A stretch of DNA of 64,000 nucleotides, from the NCBI RefSeq assembly GCF_009930815.1, contig NZ_CP022222.1:2894501-2958500 (forward strand). Direction: 5' to 3'. The notes under the pieces were generated by a model. The model was not told the origin of the DNA, ran no database searches, and saw only the letters and a program-made list of their open reading frames with translations. Source of the stretch: Bradyrhizobium sp. CCBAU 051011. Lineage in GTDB: Bacteria > Pseudomonadota > Alphaproteobacteria > Rhizobiales > Xanthobacteraceae. Positions 24,815-34,600 of this stretch are shown piece by piece. A program made the position numbers and the translations under genes. Each line of letters starts with the position of its first letter. The stretch's first letter is position 1.

Positions 24815-26182
24815 CTACGCCGCCGAGCTCTCGGTCAGACGAGCAGGGCGCCGATGCTTGCGCAGCAGGTCGGCCACATGTGACGTCAAGCCGACCTCGC
24901 CGCGGATGCGGACGCCGACGCCCGACGGCAGACGGTGGAGCAGGCTGCGCAGTTCTTCTAGGCCGTTCGACACGTCGAACGTCTCCCAGCGGTCGGCTTC
25001 GCCCGGAACGAGCGTGGACGCTGCGCTGTCCGTGGCACCCTTGTGGAGTTGGACGATCCAGACGCGCTTGCCGTCGTGGACCCATTCGAACCGCACCGGC
25101 CCGAGCCGCTCCTTCGTCCGGTGATAGATCGCCTCGACGTCGTTTACGACGTTTCGCGGCAGGCGCTCCGGCACCTTCTGGCCGAGCATGAAGCGATCGC
25201 CTTCGCCGGCCGCACCTTCGACCACGACCTCACCCCGCGCATCCGTGATGGCCGCGCCGGCGAAGGAAGCAGGAACTGCAGCCTGAGAGAGAATCGCCGA
25301 GATCGCTTCGCCGCTCGGATCCTCCGCATTGAGCAGGCGGAACGGATCGAGCCAGCCCTTGACGGTGGTGAATCTGCCGGGCTCCTGTTCGCGCGGACAC
25401 GTGCGCGTCCACACTTCCTTCGACGAGGTCGCTTCGCCGAACGTGAACGGCGCGATGCGCCGCGAAATGCAGGTCGTGCGGGGGAGGGGCAGGCCCATGA
25501 CGTGGGCGATCAACAGACCGAACGTCTTGTCGCCGATCAATCGGCTGAAGCGGTTCGGCCATTTGACGGCCGCCATTGCGGGCGCGCTGTCCGACCCTTC
25601 GTATTCCCACATCAAGGTGTGGGTTCGCCGCCAGCCACGCGGCTTGGGATGAATGCTGAATTCGAGCCGCCCGCGACCGGCGTCGACTGTTTCGACTGGG
25701 ATGCCGTACACCGTCTCGATCAGGGCGAGAGCCCAGTCCAGCGGGAGGGACGCCGTGCCGCCCTTTTCGACGCAGCGTGGCGTGTCGTCCGGGGCGAACT
25801 CGGCCACGCCGCCCTGGATGACGCCGGACACGCCGCCGTCGGAGACGTCGACCGTCTCGTTCGCGATGACGAAGAGACCCTCGGCCGACATGCGTTGGAC
25901 CAGCGCTTCGACCTGCGTGAGATCGGAGAGGCCGTAATGGAATTCGCGGCTTCTCGGACTGTCCGGCGTGAAGCTGCGAAGATTTATCATCCCTTCGGGA
26001 CTTTGCTCGATCAGGCTGCGGAGCGCGTCCGCCAACGTCTGGAACTTGTGGTTCGCGTCGAACCCGGCGACGCGGCAGAATTCCTGACGCGGTCGATTCG
26101 CATCGGGGGAGAAGCTCACGAACTGCGCGACGTTCCCGACACGGGCGAGTTCGTCTAACGAAACGTCCTTACGCAATGACAT
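24815..26182 (-). CDS. PEP-synthase/PPDK N-terminal-like protein (ATP-grasp-like)
   Basis: The 455-aa protein resembles the nucleotide-binding half of phosphoenolpyruvate synthases and PPDK. Segments are GMINLRSFTPDSPRSREFHYGL near residue 80 (a degenerate form of the RSS-AxxED region), then VIANETVDVSDGGVSGVIQGG, which parallels the ATP-grasp QxxVxxxxSGV strand. PRCVEKGGTASLP follows, and late GPVRFEWVHDGKRVWIVQLH resembles the family's VEFxxxxGxxxxLQ end. The phospho-His and PEP-binding domains are absent. It converges on the preceding gene with 8 bp between stops and is in line with the HD gene. It might phosphorylate or ligate a small molecule; that is inference. Confidence 0.6.
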   Translation of the reverse strand: MSLRKDVSLDELARVGNVAQFVSFSPDANRPRQEFCRVAGFDANHKFQTLADALRSLIEQSPEGMINLRSFTPDSPRSREFHYGLSDLTQVEALVQRMSAEGLFVIANETVDVSDGGVSGVIQGGVAEFAPDDTPRCVEKGGTASLPLDWALALIETVYGIPVETVDAGRGRLEFSIHPKPRGWRRTHTLMWEYEGSDSAPAMAAVKWPNRFSRLIGDKTFGLLIAHVMGLPLPRTTCISRRIAPFTFGEATSSKEVWTRTCPREQEPGRFTTVKGWLDPFRLLNAEDPSGEAISAILSQAAVPASFAGAAITDARGEVVVEGAAGEGDRFMLGQKVPERLPRNVVNDVEAIYHRTKERLGPVRFEWVHDGKRVWIVQLHKGATDSAASTLVPGEADRWETFDVSNGLEELRSLLHRLPSGVGVRIRGEVGLTSHVADLLRKHRRPARLTESSAA

Positions 26183-26270
26183 CGACCCGGCCCCTGTTAC
26201 GCGTCCCGCTTCAGCATAAAGGCGCAAACGGCCGCGCGCTCCAGCCGTTCCGGAGAAATATCACCGCCTT

Positions 26271-26864
26271 TCACCGGACCTGGGATTGTCCCTTGACAAT
26301 CCTCTCTCGCCGCAGGATCTCGAACCGATCGAGCCACATCCGCTTGGCGGTTTCTGGTTGAAGGTGCCGGACCACGATCGGGGCCGGCTGTATGGTCAAC
26401 CCCGCGAGCCAGCCGTCCGTCCCCGGCGGCATGATCTGCCTTTGCTCGGCCGCGAGCACCCGCAGGTCGGCTTCCTTGATCTGAGTAGGAAGAGGGGACG
26501 CGATGCCGAACCGCTTCAGGACGGCATCCTGGACGGCGACCTCGATCCGCTTGAAGTCGGGAAGCATCTGCTTGAGCGGGCGCGTGATGTCGCCGATGAA
26601 GGCCTCGGCCGCGTCGTGCAGGAGCGCTTCGAATTCGAATCCTTCGGCGACGTCGCTCACCAGCAGGCTGTGTTCGGCCACCGAGTAGAACCGGCTGCAT
26701 TGGCCGGAATACCGGCAGATGTGCGCGAGTCCGTGGGCGATGTCCTCGGCCGTGAAGTCGCTGGTGTGCGGCGAGGCGAAATCGAACCATGCGCCGCTAT
26801 GGAGCATGATCGAGGGCCCCACTTCGACCTTAACTGCGACCATCGCGCTCTTCTTCCAGGACAT
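26271..26864 (-). CDS. HD-domain phosphohydrolase (YfbR/DatZ-like)
   Basis: The 197-aa protein is an HD hydrolase of the type often carried by phages. Metal ligands are visible as FYSVAEHSLLVSD (first His), EALLHDAAEAFIGDI (His-Asp) and EADLRVLAAE (last Asp). The preamble AHGLAHICRYSGQCSRF is characteristic. Relatives dephosphorylate deoxynucleotides: YfbR acts on dNMPs, and phage DatZ is a dATP triphosphohydrolase accompanying PurZ. An HD enzyme beside a PurZ-like protein is therefore suggestive. It is in the same orientation as the PEP-synthase-like gene 88 bp downstream, so they may share a promoter. Its substrate cannot be read from sequence. Confidence 0.8.
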   Translation of the reverse strand: MSWKKSAMVAVKVEVGPSIMLHSGAWFDFASPHTSDFTAEDIAHGLAHICRYSGQCSRFYSVAEHSLLVSDVAEGFEFEALLHDAAEAFIGDITRPLKQMLPDFKRIEVAVQDAVLKRFGIASPLPTQIKEADLRVLAAEQRQIMPPGTDGWLAGLTIQPAPIVVRHLQPETAKRMWLDRFEILRRERIVKGQSQVR

Positions 26865-26947
26865 CGGACCCCGTCAATATAATTCGGCGCGCAACGCAGC
26901 GCCACCATCCGCAGCCTACAGCATTGCTTGTTGCATATAAAACAAAA

Positions 26948-27307
26948 ATGTCGCAAATGGAGGCGTTCTCCCCTCCTCTCACAATGCGGTCTATGCCCCG
27001 AGGAAAGGTCGATCACGCCGCCGTCGAGCGGCTGCAGGAGTTCGCCGGCGAGCATCCTCAATGGAGCAGGCGGGAACTTGCGCGTCGGCTGGACCTGAAC
27101 CACTCGCTGGTCACCAGGGCTCTGGCCGGACACCCCGTGACGGATGCGAGCGCGAAGCTGATCGGCCAGGGTTTGGATCGTCTGAGGAGCGGCGACAGGC
27201 CGCCGATTGATGTTGCATTTGCAACAGAATTGTTGCATTTGCTTCAGCAGGCGCTGTCCTCCCTAGATCGTTCGCGGAAGACGAAAGGCCGACGCCGCAG
27301 ATCCTGA
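26948..27307 (+). CDS. Small helix-turn-helix protein
   Basis: The 119-aa protein has an HTH at about residues 30-60 (QWSRRELARRLDLNHSLVTRALAG) and a basic C-terminus (RSRKTKGRRRRS). It is divergent from the HD gene and could regulate the module. The start is uncertain, with ATGs at 26948, 26957, 26984 and 26993. The word ttgttgcat occurs upstream at 26928 and again inside the 3' part of the gene near 27230. The inverted gttgca-tt-tgcaac lies at 27212. These AT-richer words stand out in a GC-rich gene and may be its own binding sites. Confidence 0.6.
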   Translation: MSQMEAFSPPLTMRSMPRGKVDHAAVERLQEFAGEHPQWSRRELARRLDLNHSLVTRALAGHPVTDASAKLIGQGLDRLRSGDRPPIDVAFATELLHLLQQALSSLDRSRKTKGRRRRS

Positions 27308-27343
27308 CGGTAGAAGCCGTGGAAGGCGATCGGCATCCAACGT

Positions 27344-28696
27344 CTATTGGCGATTGATCTGTCTCGTCGCAGAGACTTCGATGTCTGCTGGCTGGGCCAC
27401 GATATCTGCCATCACCTTGAGAGGGTATTGCCCTGCTGGACGGGCGCTTTCGATGGAGACATTTCCTCCTGCTTGCGCGACCAGCGACTGCAAGCGTTCG
27501 AATTCGCCGCACCAGATCGTTTCCATGTCCTTATCTCGTCCAGCGTCCCGTGGATCTGCAGGATTCCCAAGCCCGACCGCTCTCACCTGCATAACGTCAG
27601 TTTGCGACCCGCCCGATAGCTCAACCCCATACCCGGGATTAGCCGGCTTTCGGAGAACGACCCGGCCTCCCGCGACCCACGCCGTCATCATCCCATCGGA
27701 GACCTCATAGCCAAGACTCGCGAGCCCCTCCAAGACGGCGCGTCGTCGTTCTTCCGCAGTCATGGAGCGGACCTCAGCTTCAATCAAAAAATCGGCTCGT
27801 TTGACGAGTTCCTGATCATTGCTGCCGGCCTTCGCAATCGCCTGCTCGATCTCGACGCGCAGCGCGGCCGCTTCGACCGATTTCATTTCCGATAGTTCGG
27901 CATGCCGCTCAACAAGATCTCGTTCGAGGCGCGCGCGCTCGCGTCCTGTCTTGATCGCAGAGGTGAGATCAAGGAGCAAGCTATCACCAACAAGAGCCTG
28001 CCGGGCGCGCGGCTCGGCCTCGAGAGCCGCGATCCGGGCGGAAAAAGGACTAGGATCTATCCCGAGGCCAGCAAGTTCGCCGAGGAGTTTGTCTACCTTC
28101 AAAAGCGCCTGATTGTCGTTTGCGCCGGTTTGCTGGGAATGCCACTCCTCAAGCGTAATACGACGGTCGCCGGCACCGAGCCGGTCGGCGATGGCCCGCT
28201 GGCGGTCGGTGACACCTTCGGAGCCATCCGTCGGCTGAAGCAGCATCAGCCCCTTGCTCACGGCTTTGTTGAGGCTCTCGACGGACGCCGCGGGAGTCAT
28301 AAGCTCGCGTCGAAGATCGACCGGGATCTCGATGCGGGAAGCTTCAAACTTCGCGAGCAGTGCCTGGGCGGCGGACTTGGCACGCCTCTGATCGCCGTTG
28401 CGCTTCGCCTCAGATTCTGCGGCCTTTTCCGCGCGTCGCTCGGCATCGGTGTTCAAATATGAGATCTCGGCGATGACCTGCTTTTGAAGATCCGTGAACC
28501 TGTCCGCGTCGAGCATCCGGCGAATTTCGTCGCGTCGCGCGATGACCCGGTCGATATCCGACTGATGGACCGTCCCATTGCGTTTGCAGGTGGAAGTCCA
28601 AAATTCGATGGCCGCGTCCAGGCGGGCCAAACTGCGGCGGCAAATTGAGATAATTTCTGCGCGGGTGACGATCCGGAAGGCTTTCGGACCACTCAT
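27344..28696 (-). CDS. Helical coiled-coil protein of the helicase operon
   Basis: The 450-aa protein begins MSGPKAFRIVTRAEIISICR, a start I associate with an uncharacterised conserved family. Most of it is helical, with charged coiled-coil stretches (SYLNTDAERRAEKAAESEAKRN and ERARLERDLVERHAELSEM). The last 130 residues look globular, with EERRRAVLEGLASLGYEVSDGMMTAWVAGGRVVLRKPANPGYGVEL. Its ATG overlaps the stop of the giant helicase gene by 4 bp (ATGA), so it is translated with it. It has no catalytic motif I can identify; a structural or sensor role is inferred from context only. Confidence 0.7.
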   Translation of the reverse strand: MSGPKAFRIVTRAEIISICRRSLARLDAAIEFWTSTCKRNGTVHQSDIDRVIARRDEIRRMLDADRFTDLQKQVIAEISYLNTDAERRAEKAAESEAKRNGDQRRAKSAAQALLAKFEASRIEIPVDLRRELMTPAASVESLNKAVSKGLMLLQPTDGSEGVTDRQRAIADRLGAGDRRITLEEWHSQQTGANDNQALLKVDKLLGELAGLGIDPSPFSARIAALEAEPRARQALVGDSLLLDLTSAIKTGRERARLERDLVERHAELSEMKSVEAAALRVEIEQAIAKAGSNDQELVKRADFLIEAEVRSMTAEERRRAVLEGLASLGYEVSDGMMTAWVAGGRVVLRKPANPGYGVELSGGSQTDVMQVRAVGLGNPADPRDAGRDKDMETIWCGEFERLQSLVAQAGGNVSIESARPAGQYPLKVMADIVAQPADIEVSATRQINRQ

Positions 28697-31600
28697 TGGT
28701 ATCCTCCGTTATGCAGGGCGTTTTCGACGGCTTCCTTGAGGCGCTGACGCTCTTCGTCCCCGGAATGGGTCCACGCGTAGGACGAGACCCGGTGAATGAA
28801 CGGGACCGCGCCATTCAGAACCTTCGGTCTCCAGACCTCGCGCGCTCGGGCTCTTTGGAGCAACAAGTGCCGCGGAGCGTCGCACTCGACGCCTAGCGCA
28901 TACAGACCCGTGCGAGGATCGGTGATCGCGAAATCAAGACTGAACGCGCCACCGTCGCGCGCCTTGGCCGGCTTCCATCCATGGATCTCCAGGAATTTCT
29001 CGACGGATTTCGTGAAGCCATCCTCTACGTGGCTTTCATATTCGTGATCCGCGCTCTTTTCCGTCACGAGGCGTTCGAGCAAGGTCCTGCCGGATTCCGC
29101 CGATCCCTCCGAAACGGTACGAGCGTATTCTAGGTAACCCTGCAGATAGTCACGAGGTACACGCGGTCCGCTGCGCCGTGTCAGAAGGTCGGAAATCTCG
29201 GATACCGGCATGGATGTGACGATTACGACCTTTTCCCTTGCTCTGGTCACAGCCACGTTCAAGCGCCGCTCGCCGCCGGCATGACCGAGTGCTCCGAAGC
29301 TCTTGCGGAAGACGCCATGCTCATTGCGTCCGAAAGTGGTCGAGAACACGATAATGTCGCGCTCGTCGCCCTGAACGTTCTCCACGTTCTTGACGAAGAA
29401 ACCCATATCTTCACCAGCTTCGACGCGCTCTCGTTCCCGCATCAAGGCATCGCGAAATGCCTCGTCGTTTTCGGCGCGATCTTCCAGCGCATCCTCGATC
29501 GCGTCCGCCTGCTTACGATTGAAGGTCACGACGCCGACCGACGGCGGCGAAACGTCCTCCCAGAGGCTGCTAAGATACTCCACCACATCGGAGGCTTCCT
29601 TTGGATTGGTCTGGCTCTTGTAGATGCCGTCCGACCGGAGAACCTCGATTGGCTTGAGCCTGCGGATCGTTTCGTCCGGGTGGCGAACCGGCACGCTGAG
29701 ACGGTTCTGGTAGAACGAAGCATTCGAAAACGAGATGAGCTCGCGGTATTTCGAACGATAGTGGACCTGTAGTGTTCGGCTTTGGAGAGCGGATCGCGCA
29801 AGTTGGAGTAGGTCGGGACAATCCTTAATCTCCCGCCGATTCCACGTTTCCGCGAAGGCTTCGCGTTCCTCTTCGGTCGCTTCCTCCTCCGGCTCCTCGC
29901 CATCGAAGATTGCCGCTTCGTCGTTCTCAACCTTACTCGAGAAGAATGTGGTGGGGGGCATCTGCTTCTCATCGCCGCTCACGATCACGATCTTGCTCCG
30001 GAATAGCGATGGCAACGCATATTCCACCGGCATTTGAGAGGCTTCGTCGAAGATGACAGTATCGAACGTGCCAGGACGCGCCTGCAGCACGCGGCTGGCG
30101 ATGTCGGGAGTCATCAGCCAAACTGGTCGCAGCGCGAAAAGGCCAAGCGGAGCAGCCTTCTCTATGAACTCTCGAAGTCGCAATGCTCTCGGTCCACGAA
30201 GTCGAGTTATTGGTTCCCATTCCCGCGTGGGGCGGACGCGGCTGACATCAATGCCGTGGATCAGAAGCTCCCTGTTGCAATCTCTGATCTGCGCGTCGGC
30301 TTCGGCAAGCGACGTTACCTTCGCTTCGACCGCTCCGCTATCGAAGAGGACCTCCGGATTGGAGGCCTCCATCGCGCTCTTCCAGGCCAGTCGAGCCTCC
30401 CGTCCGATGGTTGCACGGACGCAAGAATCGAGATCGCCGGTACCGATCAGCGTGAGTTCAGCCTCCTTCGAGCGAAGAGCTCGGAAGATAGCACGTTCCT
30501 TGTCGCCGAGACGAACGGAGCGGAGCCGAAATTCCTGGTAGGGCGCCAGCATCGGTAACGCTTGGAGGATTTCGGCGAGGGCGCTCTCGTTGGACCGGCC
30601 GACGTCGATGGTCGCGCGTCGCGATTCGATCCAACCGTCGTCAATATATCGGGCGAGATCATCCAACGCCGCATGGCTTTGCTGCCGGACATCCTGCCTT
30701 CTGAGGGCGCGATCCGCTCGCCCGAAGAACCAGCTGATTCCTTCGACCTTTCCGGTCATGGCTGCCCGGTCGAGTTCAACCCGGTTGGGACAGTCGTCGA
30801 TGACGGTCACGAGGTTATGGACGACTGCAAGTATCGAATGCAGGTTTCTGGAAAACTCGGCGAGTTTGCCGGGTGCAACGTCGTAATCCGGAGCCTTGCC
30901 GAAAAGCGCGGTAAGATATCCGGCCAACTGCGTCCTCAGCGGCCTGAGCACCAATTCCAGTTCGGCCCCGCGATGGAAAGACGATATGGCTCGGTCGTCG
31001 TTGGCAAAACCCATGGTCGTCAACAGAGCGCGAAGGCGACGTTTTCGAAGCCAACGCATGGGATTGATCATCGCTAATCCCGTCGCTGGTTGAAGTACTG
31101 CTGCCGCCAGTTCCGAGGCGGATCTTAGCTCGTCGTCATGGATCCCCACCAGCTTCCGAACTTGCTCCGGCTGGTGGGCCGATGGATCAAGCGAAGCGAG
31201 ACGTTCCTCAAGCCGGACGAGGTCAGCGAGCATATTCGTGCCTCTGGATCCGCCGCCCTCGGGGCTTCTAAACATAGGAAGCCAGCGTCCGAGATTGGCG
31301 CAAAGGCCCTCGCTGATCGAGCGAAGCTTCTCGGCCGTCCGAATCCAATCTCTGAAGGCGTCAAAATCTGAAATCTTCAAGGAGTCCGCGGTCTCCGCTT
31401 CCACGCTCTCGCGTCTAGCCTCCAAGTCCGAGAAGGCACGAAGGGATGTACCGAACTCCTCCGCTGTTCCGCGGTCCGGGTTAAAGACTTTGAGAGAGGA
31501 TAGGGGATTGCCCTCGAACTTGGCCGGAAACCAGTATCTCGCAAGCGGTCCGCAATTCTCCTCGACCGTTGCGATGTCGGAAGGATGCAAATCCCATAAT

Positions 31601-34600
31601 ATCGAACGAAGCGCCGGCGCATCGATCGGCCTTGGCTCGTTCTCCTCGATGGCCAGGAGTTCACCGAGGAGCGACCGATAGGTCAATCCCGTCCGATTTT
31701 CGACTTCGTGCAAGGCGGCCTGTTGACGATCGAGTTCCGCTTCGAGCACGTCGATGCGAGCAGCCAATCGTTCGCGATCGCGTTTCCAGGAGGGCGAGCC
31801 GCCCGCGGGACGACTATGCAGGGCTTCGACCTGGGAACGGATCGAGCCGACGATGGCCTCGCGATCTCGGGTCGCATCCGTGATCATGACGAACCGGTCG
31901 ACAAGGCGTTCTCTTTCGAGACGCTTCCTGACGACATCGATTGCTGGTTGCTTCTGGCAAATCACAAGCAGTGATTTGCCTCTACCGATTGCGTCCGCCA
32001 CCATATTGACGATGGTTTGGCTTTTGCCCGTCCCCGGTGGCCCCTCAATGACGAGGCCCGGTGCCTGTCGAGCTTCGATCACCGCCGCCTCCTGGGAGGG
32101 ATCGCTGTCGGCCGTGAAGTAGCGATCGATCTCCCGCACCGGAGCCGGCGAGGGTGGGGCCGACTTCTGATCCGTGAGACGGAGTGCTGCCTCGAGCGCG
32201 GTCGCCGTGGGCGGCATTCCTCTCAGGAGCTGGAGATCCTTCATGACCGCCTGCCCCATAAAGGCGAGATGGAACAGCACGGCTGCCGGCACGATTTGTC
32301 GTTCGTGCGAGTCGACCTTGACGTCCTTCCCGGGAAGGGGTGTCAACTCGCCTCCCATGGGCGTGGCGAGCTGGCTGAACGCGTCCATCACATCCTGAGC
32401 CGTGAGACTGCCACGGGTAAGCACCTCGTCCGCCGCTTCCTGCCATCGTCTCGCCTCGGGAATTCCCACCATGCCTTCGAGTGCTGGATTGACGACGACG
32501 TGTTCGACCTCCGTCTCGGCGTTCTTTTCGCGTCCGTACCCGATCGTAACATGACCGCGGTTTCCTACCTCGGGCGACACGCTAACTGGCCAGAGCAGGA
32601 CGGGTGCGATCCTCGGCTTGGTGTTCGGCTTTCCGTCTCGCATGAGCAGGAACGGAAATCCCATGTATAGACCGTCGATCCCGGTATCTCGTTTGTAAAG
32701 CAATGCATGCGAATGGAGAGACCGAAGTCTGCGTTCGAGGCCCTCGTTCTCAGAAAACGCGGCAGGATCGACGTTCACTGCTCGGCCGGCTCTGGCCAAA
32801 AGAAGATTGAGGATCTCCGATGCCGGCAGCCGTGGCGTGTTCAACTCGGTCAGATCTATTCTCGCGGTTTTACCGATGAGCATCCGCGTCAGCGGTCCGC
32901 GCAGTACGCCTCCCGAGATCCTTTTCGCGAAAAAATCAAGAATGGTCGAAACGTATCCTTGTTTCGGAAGCGGCTTCCAAGTTTCCTTCGGAACCGACAG
33001 AAGTGCGAGCGCTCGACCGATTGGCATGCGTCGGTCAAGACGAAATTCATCGGCCCATTCGTCGATGGTCGAAATTCCGCACCTGGCGAAATTTTGTGTG
33101 CGCTCGTCGACGGCCTGGTAGATTTCACGACGAGGCCGCGTGAGTCGCGCCGCAGCCTCTTCCCTCGAAAATGCGCTCAAGCCTGCCGATGAAGCCTGCT
33201 TAGCCGCCTCCTCGATCACTTCTTCGACCGAGCGGAATTGGCTCGGCGATGCGCCGAGAAGAATTATCAGATCTTCTTCGGCCGACTGTCGCCGCTCCAC
33301 GAGCGAAACGATGCCCGCATGGTCGGTGTCGGGAAGCAATCTCCGCTTCTCCTCCCAGAGAGCTGACAAACGGGCCATCGACGTCGAGAGGAGATGCACG
33401 CGAAGTAGATCCTCCTCGACTTCGATGTCGAGTTGATCCAGTCGCTTCCGGACCGTCTCGGCGCGCAGTTTCAGGCGCCAAAGCAAGTCGTCCGCATCGA
33501 CCTTTCGAAGAAGATCTGGAGCCGGGCCCGTGATTAGGCTGAAGCCGTCGTCGGGATGGTCGAGCAGCCAGCCCGGGGTAACGATGTTCCCCCGGACGAT
33601 CAAAGGCATGGACGGGTTCAGTGTCTTCAACGAGATCGACAGCTTTAGATCTTCGTTCAGGTCCTCGACCCTAGCGAACTGGCGCAGTGCCGCGGGCACT
33701 TTGGCATCGAAGCCCGCCTCCGTAGCCCAAGTTGCCACCGCTCCTCGCAGGAGAAGGCCTCTTGCCTCATCCCAGTTGGATGCTTCGGCAGCGGCAAGAG
33801 CGAACGAGCCGGCCGACCTGTACTGCTTGCCGGCGAGTGTGATGGATGCCCGACCCTCCGCTTCGCCGGCTTTCTGCCCTACAGGCGCCGACACTGCCTC
33901 GCCCGAGAGCCAAGCCTGAACTTCTTTCCATTGCCACCGCTGACGGCGATCACTTGCGAGAAGGCCTCGAAGAAGTAAGTCCGTCGAAGGATCCAGATCC
34001 TCCGGCAGCGGCACGCCGTTGGTCAGCACATGGATCAGGAAAGCTTGCTCGTTGATGCCTTCGAAGCAAGCTCCGGCGGTGATCCGCTCCAGCAGGATCA
34101 TCCCAAGGCTCCACCAGTCCGAAGCCGCCGCTACGCCGCCCGCAATCGCTTCAGGCGCCATGTAGCGCGTCGTCTCAAGCGGAGAGGCGATGTCGAGATC
34201 GAATTCCGAAAGTCGTGCGGAGCCAAAGCCGCCGATAGCGAGGTCGAGCGGATCTCGGGACCGAACGAAGATGGTGGAAGGACGGAGGTCTCTGTGGCGC
34301 AGGCCTGCCTCGGTCAGAGAATGTACGGCTTGGGCAAGCTCACTGATAAACCCCTCAAGTGTCGTCCGATCGCCGACGTCCAGCGACAGATCCGCGATCG
34401 TGCCGCCGGGAAATTCCTCGACGACTTCATAAGCGCGTTCGCACCATCGGCCAGTAGCAATTATTTCGGCGACGTGATCGCGCGGAAGTCTTCCCAACAG
34501 ATCGTAGATCGCCCCGTCCGGCTCTGATGGGGGCGCATATAACGTAAGCACTCCGCGACGTCCGCTGGAGTCCTGCATAGCCGCGTAGCGTTCACGAACG

